Source: Halichondria panicea (lineage: Eukaryota; Porifera; Demospongiae; Suberitida; Halichondriidae). Taken from it: 64,000 bases of DNA. The DNA lies in contig NC_087377.1 of the NCBI RefSeq assembly GCF_963675165.1, positions 9,069,122 through 9,133,121 on the forward strand, in the 5' to 3' direction. Within the stretch, counting starts at the first letter, position 1; every line of letters starts with the position of its first letter. The notes under the pieces are model-generated. The model was not told where the DNA came from. It ran no database searches and worked only from the letters and a program-made list of their open reading frames with translations. Shown here in pieces: positions 11,858 to 22,989 of this stretch. The position numbers and the translations under genes are program-made.

Positions 11858-12698
11858 GGCTCAAGGAACAACGTGTTTGAAGTCAATGTGTGTGTGCCAC
11901 GTGTGTAAGGGGAGGCCTAATCACGTGACGAAAGATCGCGTGTAGGTATTAGAAAATCAACTGCAAAAATCGATAATCAGAAATCGATTGTCAAAGATTG
12001 TTGACGTATAATCGAAAATCAACAGTAAAAAATCGATTATTAAAAATCGATTGTCAAAGATCGTTGACGTATAATCAAAAATCAACTGTAAAAAATCGAT
12101 TATTAAAAATCGATCTTCAAAAATCGATTTTATATTTGATGCACACACAATTACATTCTGCCTGAATTTTGTCGCAAACGGCGTTCCATAGCGTCTAGCT
12201 GCTTTGAAATTAAGGCAAATCATGAAGTCTTTTACTTAACTCAATGGAATGTGCTGACATTGCAATTAGTTTCCTGGGGGACGGAAGTGCTGCTGCCACG
12301 CCCATTTTACTATCAACTTAATGTGCATGAAAATGTGCATGACTTCAGTTTGCAACTGCATTCTGTACTGCCATGTGCTTGATCTATTTATGCAAGACTG
12401 CATGCAAAATTGAAGTTTTAGCTATTGAATGATTGCACGAGTGATTGTTAGCAAGCGCTCAGGAGAGGAGCTACAGCCCACAGAAAACAAGCAGTTATGA
12501 CAGTAAATCCAACCTTCTGTGAACAAAACAAGAATGGCAACTTGCAGTATAATACTGTCTGTATAGCTACAGTATACAGTATGCAGTAAGCTAAGGTATA
12601 GGCAGGGTTTGTTGCAGAAAAATCACTCTAACTGGTTGGATTACTGTCTTACCTGCTTGCTAAGTAGAGTCTGAGGTCTCCCACATAGTGCTTACCAT

Positions 12699-13708
12699 CC
12701 GACTAGAAAAACATTTGCAATGTGAAAAATTGCTAGGATTGGCCAGGGGAACCACAAAAAAGCATGGAAACAAGAAATCCGACGAGAGCATAACTCCAAT
12801 CCGTTACAACGTCAATCACATGTACTGGTTGTTTTCCCGGCCAATAATTATAATGTAAATACGCAATTTTTACTGGTGGGGTGATGATCAATCCTTTTAT
12901 TATACATCCATTTGGAATGTGCGCATATAATCATGATGATTTGTGATGAATTGATGTTCCTAATACATGCAGTGTTGAGCACAGGTACACACAGTCCATC
13001 CATGCGTAGTAACATGCACGGACCGTACTGGTGACCTGCATGGAATGATGTGGTGGATGGAAGCTGGTAGAGATGGATCTGGAACACAGTCTATATACTA
13101 TGTATTGTACATGTTCATGACGTTGTAACAGATTGGAGTTATGCTCTCGTCGGATTTCTTGTTTCCACGCTTTTTTGTGGTTCCCCTGGCCAATCCTAGT
13201 CTCATGAATCAGCCGCCGTTCTTTGGAACCACCGTCCGAGCACTCTTGTCATCGTTTTATGTGCCAAGACGGAATTCCGTCTTGACCAATCAAATTGCAG
13301 AAGTCCAGTCAGGTGATGAACTTGGAGGCAGCAAAGAACTGCACTTTGCTCAACGCATTTGGATAATCATTACGCATGCATTACGCATGGTAAACACTTC
13401 ATACATAGAAGCTGCTACGAAGCATAAGCAAGGCAAGCAGGGGTCCTTGGGCACAGATTTAGCACCACAGCAAAACACAAGTAGAGAGAGATGCCTTCGC
13501 TTGGCGATTTGTATAACAATTAGGAAATATGTGTGGGCGTAAGATCACGATTTAATTACATTCCATTGGTTTTGTGAACAATCAACATTCCAGTTTGAAA
13601 TGACTTCATGACAAGAGTGCTCAGACGGTGGTTCCAAAGAACGGCGGCTGATTCATGAGACTAGGCCAATCCTAGCAATTTTTCACATTGCAAATGTTTT
13701 CTAGTCGG
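12699..13708. mobile_element. Long-inverted-repeat MITE (CCGACTAG family)
   Basis: Ends CCGACTAGAAAAACATTTGC and its complement match for about 125 bases and are flanked by AT on both sides. The right arm was split by a second element at 13197-13663. Diverged relatives with the shared words CCAATCCTAGCAA and ACATTGCAAATGTTTT occur at 51565-51620, 54890-55010, 55378-55500, 58570-58890 and 60190-60240. Confidence 0.8.
13197..13663. mobile_element. 467-bp TAGTCTC element with 9-bp target duplication, nested
   Basis: The ends start TAGTCTCATGAATCAGCCGC and match over about 56 bases with one visible mismatch. The target GGCCAATCC is duplicated exactly at 13188-13196 and 13664-13672, inside the right arm of the host MITE. 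A 9-bp duplication with long inverted ends fits Mutator-like elements; no transposase is encoded. Confidence 0.85.
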
Positions 13709-13709
13709 A

Positions 13710-14950
13710 TTCCCTTTCTTTTTCAATACAAGTGGAACGTCAAGAGGCAGTACAGAAGTTCAAGAAGAGGAGATAGGACTAATCAGATTATCTCTGGACT
13801 AATAATTATACTGTATTGCTTGATATGTTGAATTTGTGAATCAGTATTAAATGACAGCCATTTAAGAGCATGATATATATAGCCAGTGCATATACATGTA
13901 GCATGCTTGTCAGAGAAAGGGACCACTATTCAAGGGGCTGGAGTCGAGGCTACTCCAGGCTCTGATTTTAGGCGCACGGTTTCTTAGCCACGCCTATCTA
14001 TTATTTGGACAACGCAATTGATGAGTCATTAAAGATGGCGGAATTGTCTAGGTAAGACAAATAGAGACTGAGAGGCCATCTGCCTTGTGGAAGCAATCGC
14101 AAATCTGAAGAAGCGCTTTGTAATCCAGGTTGTAGTCGTTTGGAAACCCTGTGCAGAATGTCCTGGAGAGGGCTGTACTTGGAGTAAATGCTGGGCAAGA
14201 AACTTACTTCTCACTTACATGTACTTACTCACTTACTTACACAACCAAAAAGTCCTGATCTGTTCCGTGTCCGTGTACAAGTCCGTACAGTTGTGTGCAA
14301 TTGAACTTGTACATTTCGTCTGGGCAATGACGTGTTACACAAGTGATAGCACAGATATGTGCGGAAGCTGTACAGTTGTGATTCAGCATTGTACATAATC
14401 TGGTACAGATATGTAAATATAAGCTAGAGCTGGTAGCTCGGTTGTATATCATTGTATTTACAGTAATTATGATAATTATAAATATAGATCTACAATCATG
14501 CAGTTGGCAGAGACAATTATGTATTGACAAGTGCATGCATGAAAAGGATGGTTAAAATAGCTAGAGGACAACTTATAAAAATTACTATGATAATGCTAAG
14601 TTGCTCTCGTTCTTGTTCGATTGTAAAAGGCTGCGTAGTAATGTTAAGTTAACAACGGACAGTCTTGCTCATTGTATATGGTGAAACCCAACTCGAGCTC
14701 CCGTAGGTCGAATTGTCCAGTGTAACATATGTACATGTCAGGAACATGTGTTTACGTGTTCAGTCCGAAGGGTCAAAAGCCTCTCATTTTGGCGAGGTGG
14801 AAGGGGGAAGATTCTTCTTCCATTATGGCACAGACCACTATATGCCGTCAATTAAGCAATTAGAATGAACAACAGGAGTCCTGCATACACAACCTGAAAT
14901 ATATTGTCAATGGTACATTGTATAATATTATATTCAAAAAATTGATATTG
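13710..14950. other. Intergenic, no supported gene
   Basis: AT-rich DNA. A short ATG frame in a good context at 14036 runs into a GTAAGA splice-like site after six codons, but I could not find matching downstream exons. Short frames elsewhere look random. Confidence 0.5.
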
Positions 14951-14959
14951 AACACTTAC

Positions 14960-16290
14960 ATTCAAGCAAGAAGTAATTCGTACATGTGTCCATAAACTGC
15001 TCCATATACGTTTGCACCAAAACATCTAAGACTATGATGAATGTATATCGCATTCTCTTGGACTTCACACCATTCTGATTGGTGCCATTGAAAGACAAGG
15101 CAATATCTGGCAATATCTCTCAACTTGTTGGTTGAGCCTTGTTTTTAGATAGCATGCAAACAAACATAATTATATATAGCTTAATCCATGCATGTACAAT
15201 ACCTTTCTCAGTGCTGCTCCAGACTGATATAGCCTTGCCAAGATGTGTGATGAGACACCAGGCCATTCCATGCTGGTTGTAGAGATTAGTCAAGCCAGCA
15301 ACGCACCTAAATAAGTATAACAGGTAAACCAACAGCATAAATTATAATACTCACTGTTGAAAATCTCACTCTGGTAATAGCCACTTGAACAGACAAATCT
15401 CAATGCTTCTAATGTTGAAAACGAAGCAGTAATATCACCACTTAGGGCTCGTCTATTTGAAAAACTTTCTTCTCCCTCATCAATAAAGGCTTCACACCTG
15501 CAACACAAGACGAAGGAAGTGTTACATATCATATATACGTACACAGTTTAAACATTAACCTTTCAGTGTTAATTGAAAGCAGCAGTGGGACCGAAGAGAC
15601 AGCAAGGTCTTCCACAAGGTTGAGCATGCAGCGGGTGCACTTCCATTTTTTTAATGTTGTGTCCTTACCAGGTCTAAGAACCTCTTACATATACATACTT
15701 GTCTGCTTTCCAAAATGAAACACACTATGCAACTCTAAACACCTAGATACACACGCAGGGGTAGAGTTTGAAATGTAAAATGTACATGTACACACGTCTA
15801 AATGTATACGTACATGTAGTGCACTCACTTTTGAAAGTGCGAGCCATTCATAGTTAGTCACATAAGGGGTCACAATAAAAGCAGCCATCTAATAATTGAA
15901 ATAAATGTATAATCACAAAGTAACAGGGAAGTAGTGGATCATCAATTAACCCCTCGTCTGAATGTTGTCAAATAATGATGACTTTCAAGCCTAGAAATAT
16001 ATAATTATAATTTTGGTCATCAGTGCATACATAGTTAGACTCACGCGTTTCCACTCTATAGATGACTGACGTCTAGCTGTCTGGCCAGTTGTTCTACCTA
16101 ATAAAAATAACCAAAGTATTAAACTCTGGTTGTCTAACAAACCTTCATGTGAGTCTGCACCTTTCCACACTGTCAACAAGCGTTAATGCCTGCTTCTTAA
16201 TAGCTACAGTAATAAACAATTTAAATCACAAGCTCTCATTTGCTCACATGCACAGATGTGTAGCAGAGCAGCTCCTTCCTCACTTGTGAT
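14960..16290 (-). CDS. Unrecognised multi-exon gene fragment
   Basis: A run of short coding-like exons reads leftward: about 16285-16250, 16168-16146, 16097-16045, 15888-15829, about 15672-15560, 15497-15355, 15306-15203 and about 15110-14960. Several junctions keep phase, for example 16097-16045 into 15888-15829 and 15560 into 15497. The exon ending 15560 contains WKCTRC, a possible half zinc site. The joins 15829 to 15672 and 15355 to 15306 do not keep phase with the splice sites I chose, so either a site is wrong or the gene is damaged. The start was not found. Product unknown; I match it to no family. Confidence 0.4.
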
Positions 16291-16484
16291 ACATAGCAGA
16301 ACATCACATTGGTAATCACGAGTGAAGTACATATTGCACACACATCTTTAACACACATCTGATCCACTTGTATTACAAAATAGATTTCATACGGTTCTGT
16401 GCACACATCAGTATAATAAGTGCACCTCTCACAGATGCTAATCATATACGTGGATTTTTGGTTGTGTAGTCAGTCAGACCAAGG

Positions 16485-16965
16485 GCGTATACAGAGAAGA
16501 GGGCATGCAACTCGCCCTATTCTCAGAATCATCTGACTTCGTATTGTCACTATTGAGCTATTTTTAGAACTGCCCACAAAAACGCCCACGCGTAACCTTT
16601 GACCGCACAAGGTAAATCATGTGCTAGCATAGATTGAAGAGTTAGACTCTTCAATCTATGGTGCTAGCTAGCTAGCTCGATTGCAGCATAGTAAAACTAG
16701 CTCTCAGCAGCAGTATGGCTCGTACTAGCAGTGTCAAAGGCAAACCATCCAACAGTTGCAACTCCAAGAAGATGAAACCTAGGTACAATAAACCTGTCTT
16801 CCTGAGTCTCTGGTACTTCTTAACAATGCGCCTAGCACTTAACTTCCCGCTCGAAGGGGTTGTCTTGGACCTGGCTGGACTAGGACTGGTCATGACACTT
16901 CTCTAAAATAATACTCCACTGTTAGCTAGCTAGCTAGCTAGCTAGCAAAGGCTAGGCAGCTCTGA
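16485..16965 (+). repeat. Third copy of the receptor upstream segment
   Basis: This stretch is homologous to 32755-33120 (right arm) and to 2040-1680 (left arm). Here alone a 63-codon frame is open (16715-16906, starting MARTSSVKGK), ending in a hydrophobic stretch; in the arm copies the same frame stops after about 17 codons. It may be a dispersed repeat or a detached first exon or promoter of the receptor family. GCTA repeats follow at 16924-16945. Confidence 0.5.
16632..16662. repeat. 31-bp palindrome made of two MITE ends
   Basis: ATAGATTGAAGAGT and its complement flank three bases. The arm equals the terminus of the MITE at 5795-6308, so this looks like a copy with its interior deleted. 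Confidence 0.65.
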
Positions 16966-18150
16966 TGTATTAAGCGAAGACAGTAGTAGTGACTGTGAGG
17001 AGGTAGAATGAGTAGAGGAAGTACAGTCCAGTGCAAGATGATATTAACTATTCTATAATTAGTCTAGTAAATAGTCTATAATTATTATTTTATAGTAGAT
17101 CTACCCCTGTACCCATGTAATTATATCCAAAAAGCAAGCCACTCAATGTTGGTAGCATGCATGTAGATCAAAAGAAGTGTGGCTGACTCATAACACTAGC
17201 ATGAGATAAGCAAAGGGTGAAATTGTTGATGATTTGTACGTGTACGTGTACATGCTAATATTATAATAGTCTTGAGAGTATTAATTTATAGTACATGATA
17301 AACTGTTTCTTGATCGTTTACGAAGTGGCTGTGAGAGAGACACATTCCAACTTGCCGGTTCGAAATTCCTATACAAGTTTAGATACACGGCACTTGAAAA
17401 GAGGTTGGACGTTAATGCTGTCTTCACCGATGGTGTTGCCTAGAGAAGTAGCACTCGAGTAGGTCCTGGGATAAATTTCACTTGATAGTATAATTAGCTA
17501 ACATTTGGCAATTGATATCTTAGCTCAGCGAAAGACAACACTGCAATTTGGAAAGTTAATGACATGTACATGTACGTGTGAACTTATTGATAGAAATCAT
17601 AATTGTAGTTGTAATAAGAACGTAGCATTAATTTTTGTTTAACAGTACATGTACATTGATTTTACATATTTTTCTTGAGGCTGTATTTTTCCAATAACTT
17701 TACTGTATGCTTAGTTAATAGATTCTCCTGCTGCATCAATACACGAAGGTTTTCATCAGCTAAATATGCAAAAAGTAGGCTCAACAGGTTTAGAAATAAT
17801 CTCACGCAAAAAGTGCAACTAACTCATGCTTTAGCCCTTTCATAACAGTTGTCAAACATAGATTCTCCTCGTAGTTTACAGTGTACTTCAAGTATTACTA
17901 CTGAATGGTAACCTGAATATTTACTGTCCAAGCCAAAAATCTCACACAAAGTATTTTTACAGGAAAATTTATGCTAAAATATGATATTCTCCCATGAGCT
18001 TAGAGAAACTAGTCTTACCTACAAGCCCACTGCAAGTATCAATGTGTGCCGGTCATTTTCACCAGTTTTCAGACACGGAACACTGTTTACTACGCTCTGG
18101 TTGCTATATAAACATGACAGTTACAGGTTTCTAACATAATCTGCTCGTTA
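16966..18150. other. Intergenic, nothing recognised
   Basis: About 1.2 kb of AT-rich sequence with short random frames, CATGTACATG-like words and no inverted ends or coding pattern that I could support. Confidence 0.5.
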
Positions 18151-18264
18151 CGATGATAGCTTCAGACAATTCCCGTGGACCCCTCCGGATACTAGGCCGT
18201 TTCACATCCACGTCAGTACTGTATCATCTATGCAAGAACTCAGCAAATCCCTGTAGACACAAAC

Positions 18265-18500
18265 TAAAAACAAAAAATGGCTGTCAAAAGTTTATTTCAA
18301 GAAGTCTGTTCTCAACCTCAAAAGAAGCCAACTGGGGGTTCCACAGGAGCTAAAGTTCGAGACTGAAGATACCAAGCAAGTCTTTGTAGGTATAATTGAC
18401 AGTGCTAAGCGTTATCTTGCTGCCAGAGATGCATTGGCCCAACATGAGGATCTGACAAACTGATGCTGTTGTTGAAGATGTGGACATAAATAACTCAAGT
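18265..18500 (+). pseudogene. Coding relic of unknown family
   Basis: From the ATG at 18277 two overlapping frames together look coding (MAVKSLFQEV, then VFVGIIDSAKRYLAARDALA, then an acidic stretch), separated by two single-base frame changes near 18335 and 18460. A splice-donor-like AAGTAAG follows near 18496. It lies next to a degenerate copy of the gene at 21924-22986 and may be a broken exon of a related mobile element. Family unknown. Confidence 0.35.
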
Positions 18501-18540
18501 AAGTAGTCCATAGGTCTATAGTAAAAGTAGTAGTATAAAA

Positions 18541-19536
18541 TAATGTGACTTCATCAACCTGCGAACGCTTTTTCGCTTTTTAATATTAATTTTGTTGTTC
18601 ATTTTTCATGGATAAAGTAACGAAGAGGAGAGTTGAAAGTCTGTAGGGAAAGACCTTTGTATAATATCTATTTGCAGTTTGTTCGTTCATATATAGTCAT
18701 TATGCCTCAGTTGGGCATGTGCAAGGTATACGGTAATTTGTCTGTGTATGTGTAGATCGACTGTTACAGCTGCTCGATGATAAATGAAGCTCGAAGAGTT
18801 TCTGTATAATTATTGTAGGCTGCTAATCATAATTATTTCTTGAATTGCAATTAGTTGGGTTTGCAAAATAATGCTTACGGTTATGTTTGCTTACTTTGAA
18901 AGCTAGTACAACTTGTGTGCAGCAAAATAGGGGAGTAACGAGTAAAATAAAAAGAATTAAGCATTATCCACCAGGGCCGATGAATCCATCTAAAATGTTT
19001 ATATGTACAGTGCATTCATTAATAATGGTACTGCATGTAGCTTCATTGCCTACACTGAGGCATCATCACCCTTTTAGTAACATTTATTTTTTTCCTCAGG
19101 TCGCGTCGAAGGACGCTTTGAAGGACTGCGACTGCCTTTGCTTGTTGACAGTCTCCCTGGGTACACCATCAACCTATGTAGAAAATGTAAGTATTACTAT
19201 CTGTATCAAGCAATAATTATTATATCCCTAGCTCTTTGCTGGGGGGAGGAGAGCCTCACTGTCTGGTGGCATGCACTCCACTTGCCCTATTAAAATAGTA
19301 TAGTAAAGAATTTAGATGTACTGATATTCATATAAATCCTTTTCAGAATCGAACTTTTGGTGAATTTCCACAATGGCACAGTTTCACAGTTTCAATGCCG
19401 TCTATTATGCAAGAAAGCAAGCTTCCTAACTCTTCCACAACGTTCCCTGGAGTATGCTCACTGTAGCTGACCTGGAGCTGAAAAGATTCCCATAGCCTTT
19501 TGCTGTATCTATACATAAAGTATTTGTCAGCCATTT
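18541..19536 (-). pseudogene. Degenerate copy of the 222-aa gene at 21924-22986
   Basis: Several blocks match exons of the intact minus-strand gene in the same order: 19536-19343 (start MADK and LQVSYS), about 19290-19210 (PDSEAL-like exon), about 19190-19098, and 18660-18541, which matches the 3' junction region. Stops and shifts are present. It is an older direct-repeat copy of part of the convergent gene module that follows. Confidence 0.55.
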
Positions 19537-19889
19537 ATTTTATTTTTTTGTTTTTTGTTTTTTGTTTTTTGTTTCTGCTTCTGGTAAAAAAGAAAAACTA
19601 CCAAGAATGTATTTCCCTTCCCTTTGTGTATATTTTTTAGTGTTCACAGTGTGTAGTGAATGGGTTCTGAGCGCTTTTGCGCAAGAGAAAAAACAGCTCG
19701 TTACTAAGGCTTGAATGAAAATTTAGGGGTCAAAGGTCGCGCCCACGGCAGCTCTTTTTATACTCAAAACTCGCTCCGAGTTCCGGAAGTTGCTAATCCG
19801 GTAATTAAAGCCAACATAAGCGTGTCCTTGCTGCTAGAGGCTCATTGCCCTTGGACAACAGAGAGCTTCTCTCTAGATTGTTGGACAAT

Positions 19890-21844
19890 ATGGAGGAACT
19901 GGCAGCTGAAGGTATAGTTACAACCCCCCCTGACAGAGTTTTCCCCGACTCTGATCAACATAAAGTCGTGCCCATGTTGGAGAATTCAGGTTTGTCAGCT
20001 GTGATATTTAATATGGCAACGAACCCCGTATTGTTTAGGAATATTCACTGGCAATACCAACGCCAGTGACGACCAGTTGTTCATTTGTGAGCGAAAAACA
20101 TTTTCCCGTCTGTGTACTAGTCTATCCCAACCATGTCCGTGCCAGTCATACTCTCGGAAGCCCACCACTTTTCGTCAGGTAGCGTGTAATTTGGACTGTC
20201 CAAATATCATCTTTTTTGCAGAAGGGGCACGTCCTCCGCATCGAGTTTCAATGTGACAATTGCGGTAAGTGATAGCAATGTACATTCTGTATTATCGAGT
20301 TAGTGTATTTACAGGCACCAAGAATGTTGCCAAGAAGATGACAAAACTAGCAGTTGGGACCAAGAAGACTCAAGGAAAGACCTGGTTTCCAGAGTTATCT
20401 GACAAACGTATGTTGAAATTGCTGAGCCACATAAACATAATTCCCACCAGGTAAAAGTACAAAAGTCCACTTGTACTACTGTATGAAGAACTGTAAGAAC
20501 TGTGCTCAGTCAGCAGAAAAGCTACGGAAAAGCATTTTGAATATCAGCAAACATTATCAGGTGAGCCTACATCTACCTTCATGTTGTCTATAGCTTTGTT
20601 GCCTCCACCGAGGCATCAACCACTCGCGGTGCTTCCATTAAAAATTGTGTTCACAGAACAAGCACGACGACTGTGAGGAAAGCTCATTTTGCAAGTGTCC
20701 AGGTTACAGGCCCACCAAAATTCTACTTAAAGATCCTGCTGCCATCGAAGCATATGAGATGACACTAAAGGAGACCCTTATATATAAGAGTGCGGAGTCA
20801 TACTGTCGAGTGAGGATGTTAATTAATTTAGGGTGACCCATATATAATTATGTTGATGGCATCATTGACAATTATGTCATGCCTATGTTTATTTGCAGTG
20901 TCGTGACACGTACTGGGTCGAGTCTTTCAATCACCAGCTACTCACATAGTCTCGCGAGCAGACGTGGGAGGGAGGGAACGTCTGGTAACTATTGCAGCAA
21001 TTCCGTGGACCCCTGCCAGAATGTTGGCAGTGCCAATCAGATTTGTCCACGTCATAGTGGGCGGGTAACACCCCGTATATTTTCCTATTATAGCATAAAA
21101 TGAACGTGAAAAGAAGGATTATTGACTCTAGCAAAGGCTAATTTTAGTGTTGAACTATACCTGGTTGCGAAGGAACTTGGTTACAAGGAGCTCAGACCAA
21201 GCAAGAGCTAGCTAGCTGCAAATGAAAATATTTGTCTACATGTGAATTTGGTTAATTAACAAATATCTTGCACGTGACTACATTCCTCAGTGCCATGGAA
21301 TTGCTGCAATAGTTACCAGACGTTCCCTCTAGGACAAGTCTGCTCGCGAGACTACTACTCACATACATACCAAAACGTATTCACTTTGGATCAAGTACTT
21401 TTGCAATGAGAATGAACCTGGCTATTATGGACTGGGTATGTCCATACTGTGTACAAATATCTATGTATTTACATGTACATTACAGAACGAGAATGTATGT
21501 AGAGAAAGTACGAGTGAACGCGTAGTTCCAGACGCGAGGAGGCCTGATCGTAGGACTCCCATGAAAGTGCTGGTGAAGAAGTCATTTGATTTTGTGGACA
21601 ACATATGGGAGTGTTTCATTCAGCAAAGATCCGACGAGCTCAGGTATTGTTTTCTTTTAGGTGTGTGAATTGTTGATTTACATGTGTATATCTTCATCAC
21701 AGTGAGATTGATGAGGATGAGATGGATGGTGCCATGCAACCTGAGCAACAGTCAGAGGAGCCAACAGATTGGGATGATGATGACGTAACAAACGACGGTG
21801 TTCTTTTATTTGATGAAGATATACATGCAGACGAAGAAACATAA
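19890..21844 (+). pseudogene. 352-aa cysteine-rich element protein, interrupted by a transposon
   Basis: Nine exons (19890-19989, 20039-20178, 20222-20264, 20315-20407, 20451-20560, 20657-20809, 20899-20946 plus 21364-21435, 21486-21643, 21703-21844) are all GT-AG and in phase; the only lesion is the 408-bp insertion at 20947-21354. Without the insert and one 9-bp target copy the frame is fully open. The protein has CxxC pairs (FQCDNCG, CMKNCKNC, FCKCPGY), the conserved-looking segment YWVESFNHQLLTYIPKR and an acidic C-terminus. I recall similar proteins from repeat families of marine invertebrates and suspect a transposase C-terminal region, but the family is not identified. An AATAAA at 21933 overlaps the 3' part of the convergent gene. 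The start ATG at 19890 is the first in frame. Confidence 0.65.
20947..21354. mobile_element. 408-bp TAGTCTC element with 9-bp target duplication, in an exon
   Basis: Ends TAGTCTCGCGAGCAGAC match over about 60 bases, and CTACTCACA is duplicated exactly at 20938-20946 and 21355-21363. It sits inside the seventh exon of the 352-aa gene. It shares the TAGTCTC tip and 9-bp duplication with the element at 13197-13663. Non-autonomous; Mutator-like by duplication length. Confidence 0.88.
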
Positions 21845-21923
21845 AGTAAGTGCATGTAACCTTATCTACAGACTTGCGAGCGCTTTTAGCAACAACAAAA
21901 ATTGTTTTTTTAGATTTTACATT

Positions 21924-22986
21924 TCATAGGACAATAAATGAAGAAGACGATTTATAGTCTGTGTACGGAACTCCTGGTGGGTTCGGAAACCGCCCACGCA
22001 CCTCCTGGAGAAACAAAATGAATTGTATTTTCAATGTAAGTACAAAAATACTTGAAACTTACCCTTAGCACACAAGTGGGCATTACATCCCTTCTGTCCT
22101 GTGCTGTTGTTTTTGTGTTTTTGTGCAGTATATATAAAGGGTGTTTCCACACTCCTAAGGTGCTCAAAAGTGTCCAAAACTTCCGATACATTTTGAATCG
22201 CTTACATAAGTTCCCCAAATTAGCTACTGCCGACCCTCTCAACCAGCTGGGTGGTGTAGCTGTGACACAGGGTGACAAGTGGCAGTGTTCACATGGGTTT
22301 TCTCCGCCCAATACAGGAGGAGGATCACCCTTCTCATAGCCACCAACAACTATGCAGAAAAAAAATTTTGCGGTTTATTTGTACTATATTTAGTGAAATT
22401 CACCTTTCTCAGGTTTATGAGATTGACTGTCTCCACTTCTCGGCTGTCTCTGCCCTCCACCTATGTAAAAAGATAAGTTAATTGATTGATATATGCCCTT
22501 TTATAGTCAGCATGCTCGTTTAATAACATTGACCTTTCTCAGACATTACTGACCATCTCTCTAGGGCACTACCACCCAAAAAAGATAAGTAACAATAACT
22601 TGGACTGCTGTTTCAAGTAATAACAATTATTGTATCTCCTTAGCATTACCTCTCTTTGGCCTCTTCGCTGGAGGGAGAGCCTCACTGTCTGGTTCCATGC
22701 ACACATTCGACAACCCTGATGGTATAGTGTAGTAGGTTTTTTGAGTGTTCATTAATTCACACAAATTCTCTTTCAGACTCACCTTCGTCAACTTCATCAA
22801 ATGGTTTGGTCTCGATGCTGTCTATTGTGACCTCATGGATAGAAGCAAGCTTTCTTAACTCCTCCAAAAACTTTACTGGAGGGTTGTTACTGTAGCTGAC
22901 CTGGAGCTGAACAGATTTTACTCATACTCTATTGTGTATGGCCTTATTTATACACTTACCTTGAGCCTTGGTTTATTGTCAGCCAT
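21924..22986 (-). CDS. Unrecognised 222-aa protein, convergent partner
   Basis: Seven exons (22986-22960, 22906-22783, 22715-22650, 22560-22534, 22460-22404, 22349-22063, 22004-21924), all GT-AG and phase-consistent, give an intact 222-aa protein starting MADNKPRLK. Residues about 10-50 are LQVSYSNNPPVKFLEELR-like; about 60-100 is a low-complexity linker with a basic PPAKRPKR patch that could be a nuclear signal; after that come CEHCHLSPCV, a conserved-looking KMYRKFWTLLSTLGVW segment and a C-terminal RFPNPPGVPYTDYK. Its stop is 79 bases from that of the convergent 352-aa gene. The second, decayed copy at 18541-19536 suggests that the pair travels as a module. Function unknown; the cysteine cluster suggests metal or nucleic-acid binding. 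Confidence 0.65.
21933..21938 (+). promoter_or_regulatory. Polyadenylation signal AATAAA of the 352-aa gene
   Basis: It is the first AATAAA after the stop at 21844 and falls within the last exon of the opposing gene (stop at 21924), so the two transcripts probably overlap at their 3' ends. Confidence 0.5.
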
Positions 22987-22989
22987 GTT

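Larger units (their letters stand above)
6314..12190. mobile_element. 5.9 kb DNA transposon carrying a DDE integrase gene and a HECT ligase gene
   Basis: Both ends begin TATGGAACGCCGTTTGCG and stay identical for about 36 bases in inverted orientation. Inside each end is a subterminal block of repeated ATCGATTTTT-like units (6360-6540 and 11945-12135) that are inverted relative to each other. The six bases outside (TGGTCT left, GCGTCT right) match at four positions and may be a decayed 6-bp target duplication. Two convergent genes fill the interior: integrase-like transposase (+, 6605-8115) and HECT ligase (-, 11857-8356). Their starts lie near the termini and their ends face each other 240 bases apart. 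The closest named group I can suggest is IS3EU-like, from the rve-type DDE protein; this is inference. Confidence 0.85.

Noticed and set aside
13141-13542. 133-codon plus-strand frame
   Set aside because: It starts in the arm of one MITE and runs through the nested 467-bp element; no splice or family support.
14029-14214. Candidate first exon starting MAELS at 14036
   Set aside because: The start context and a GTAAGA donor look reasonable, but no downstream exon in phase could be found.
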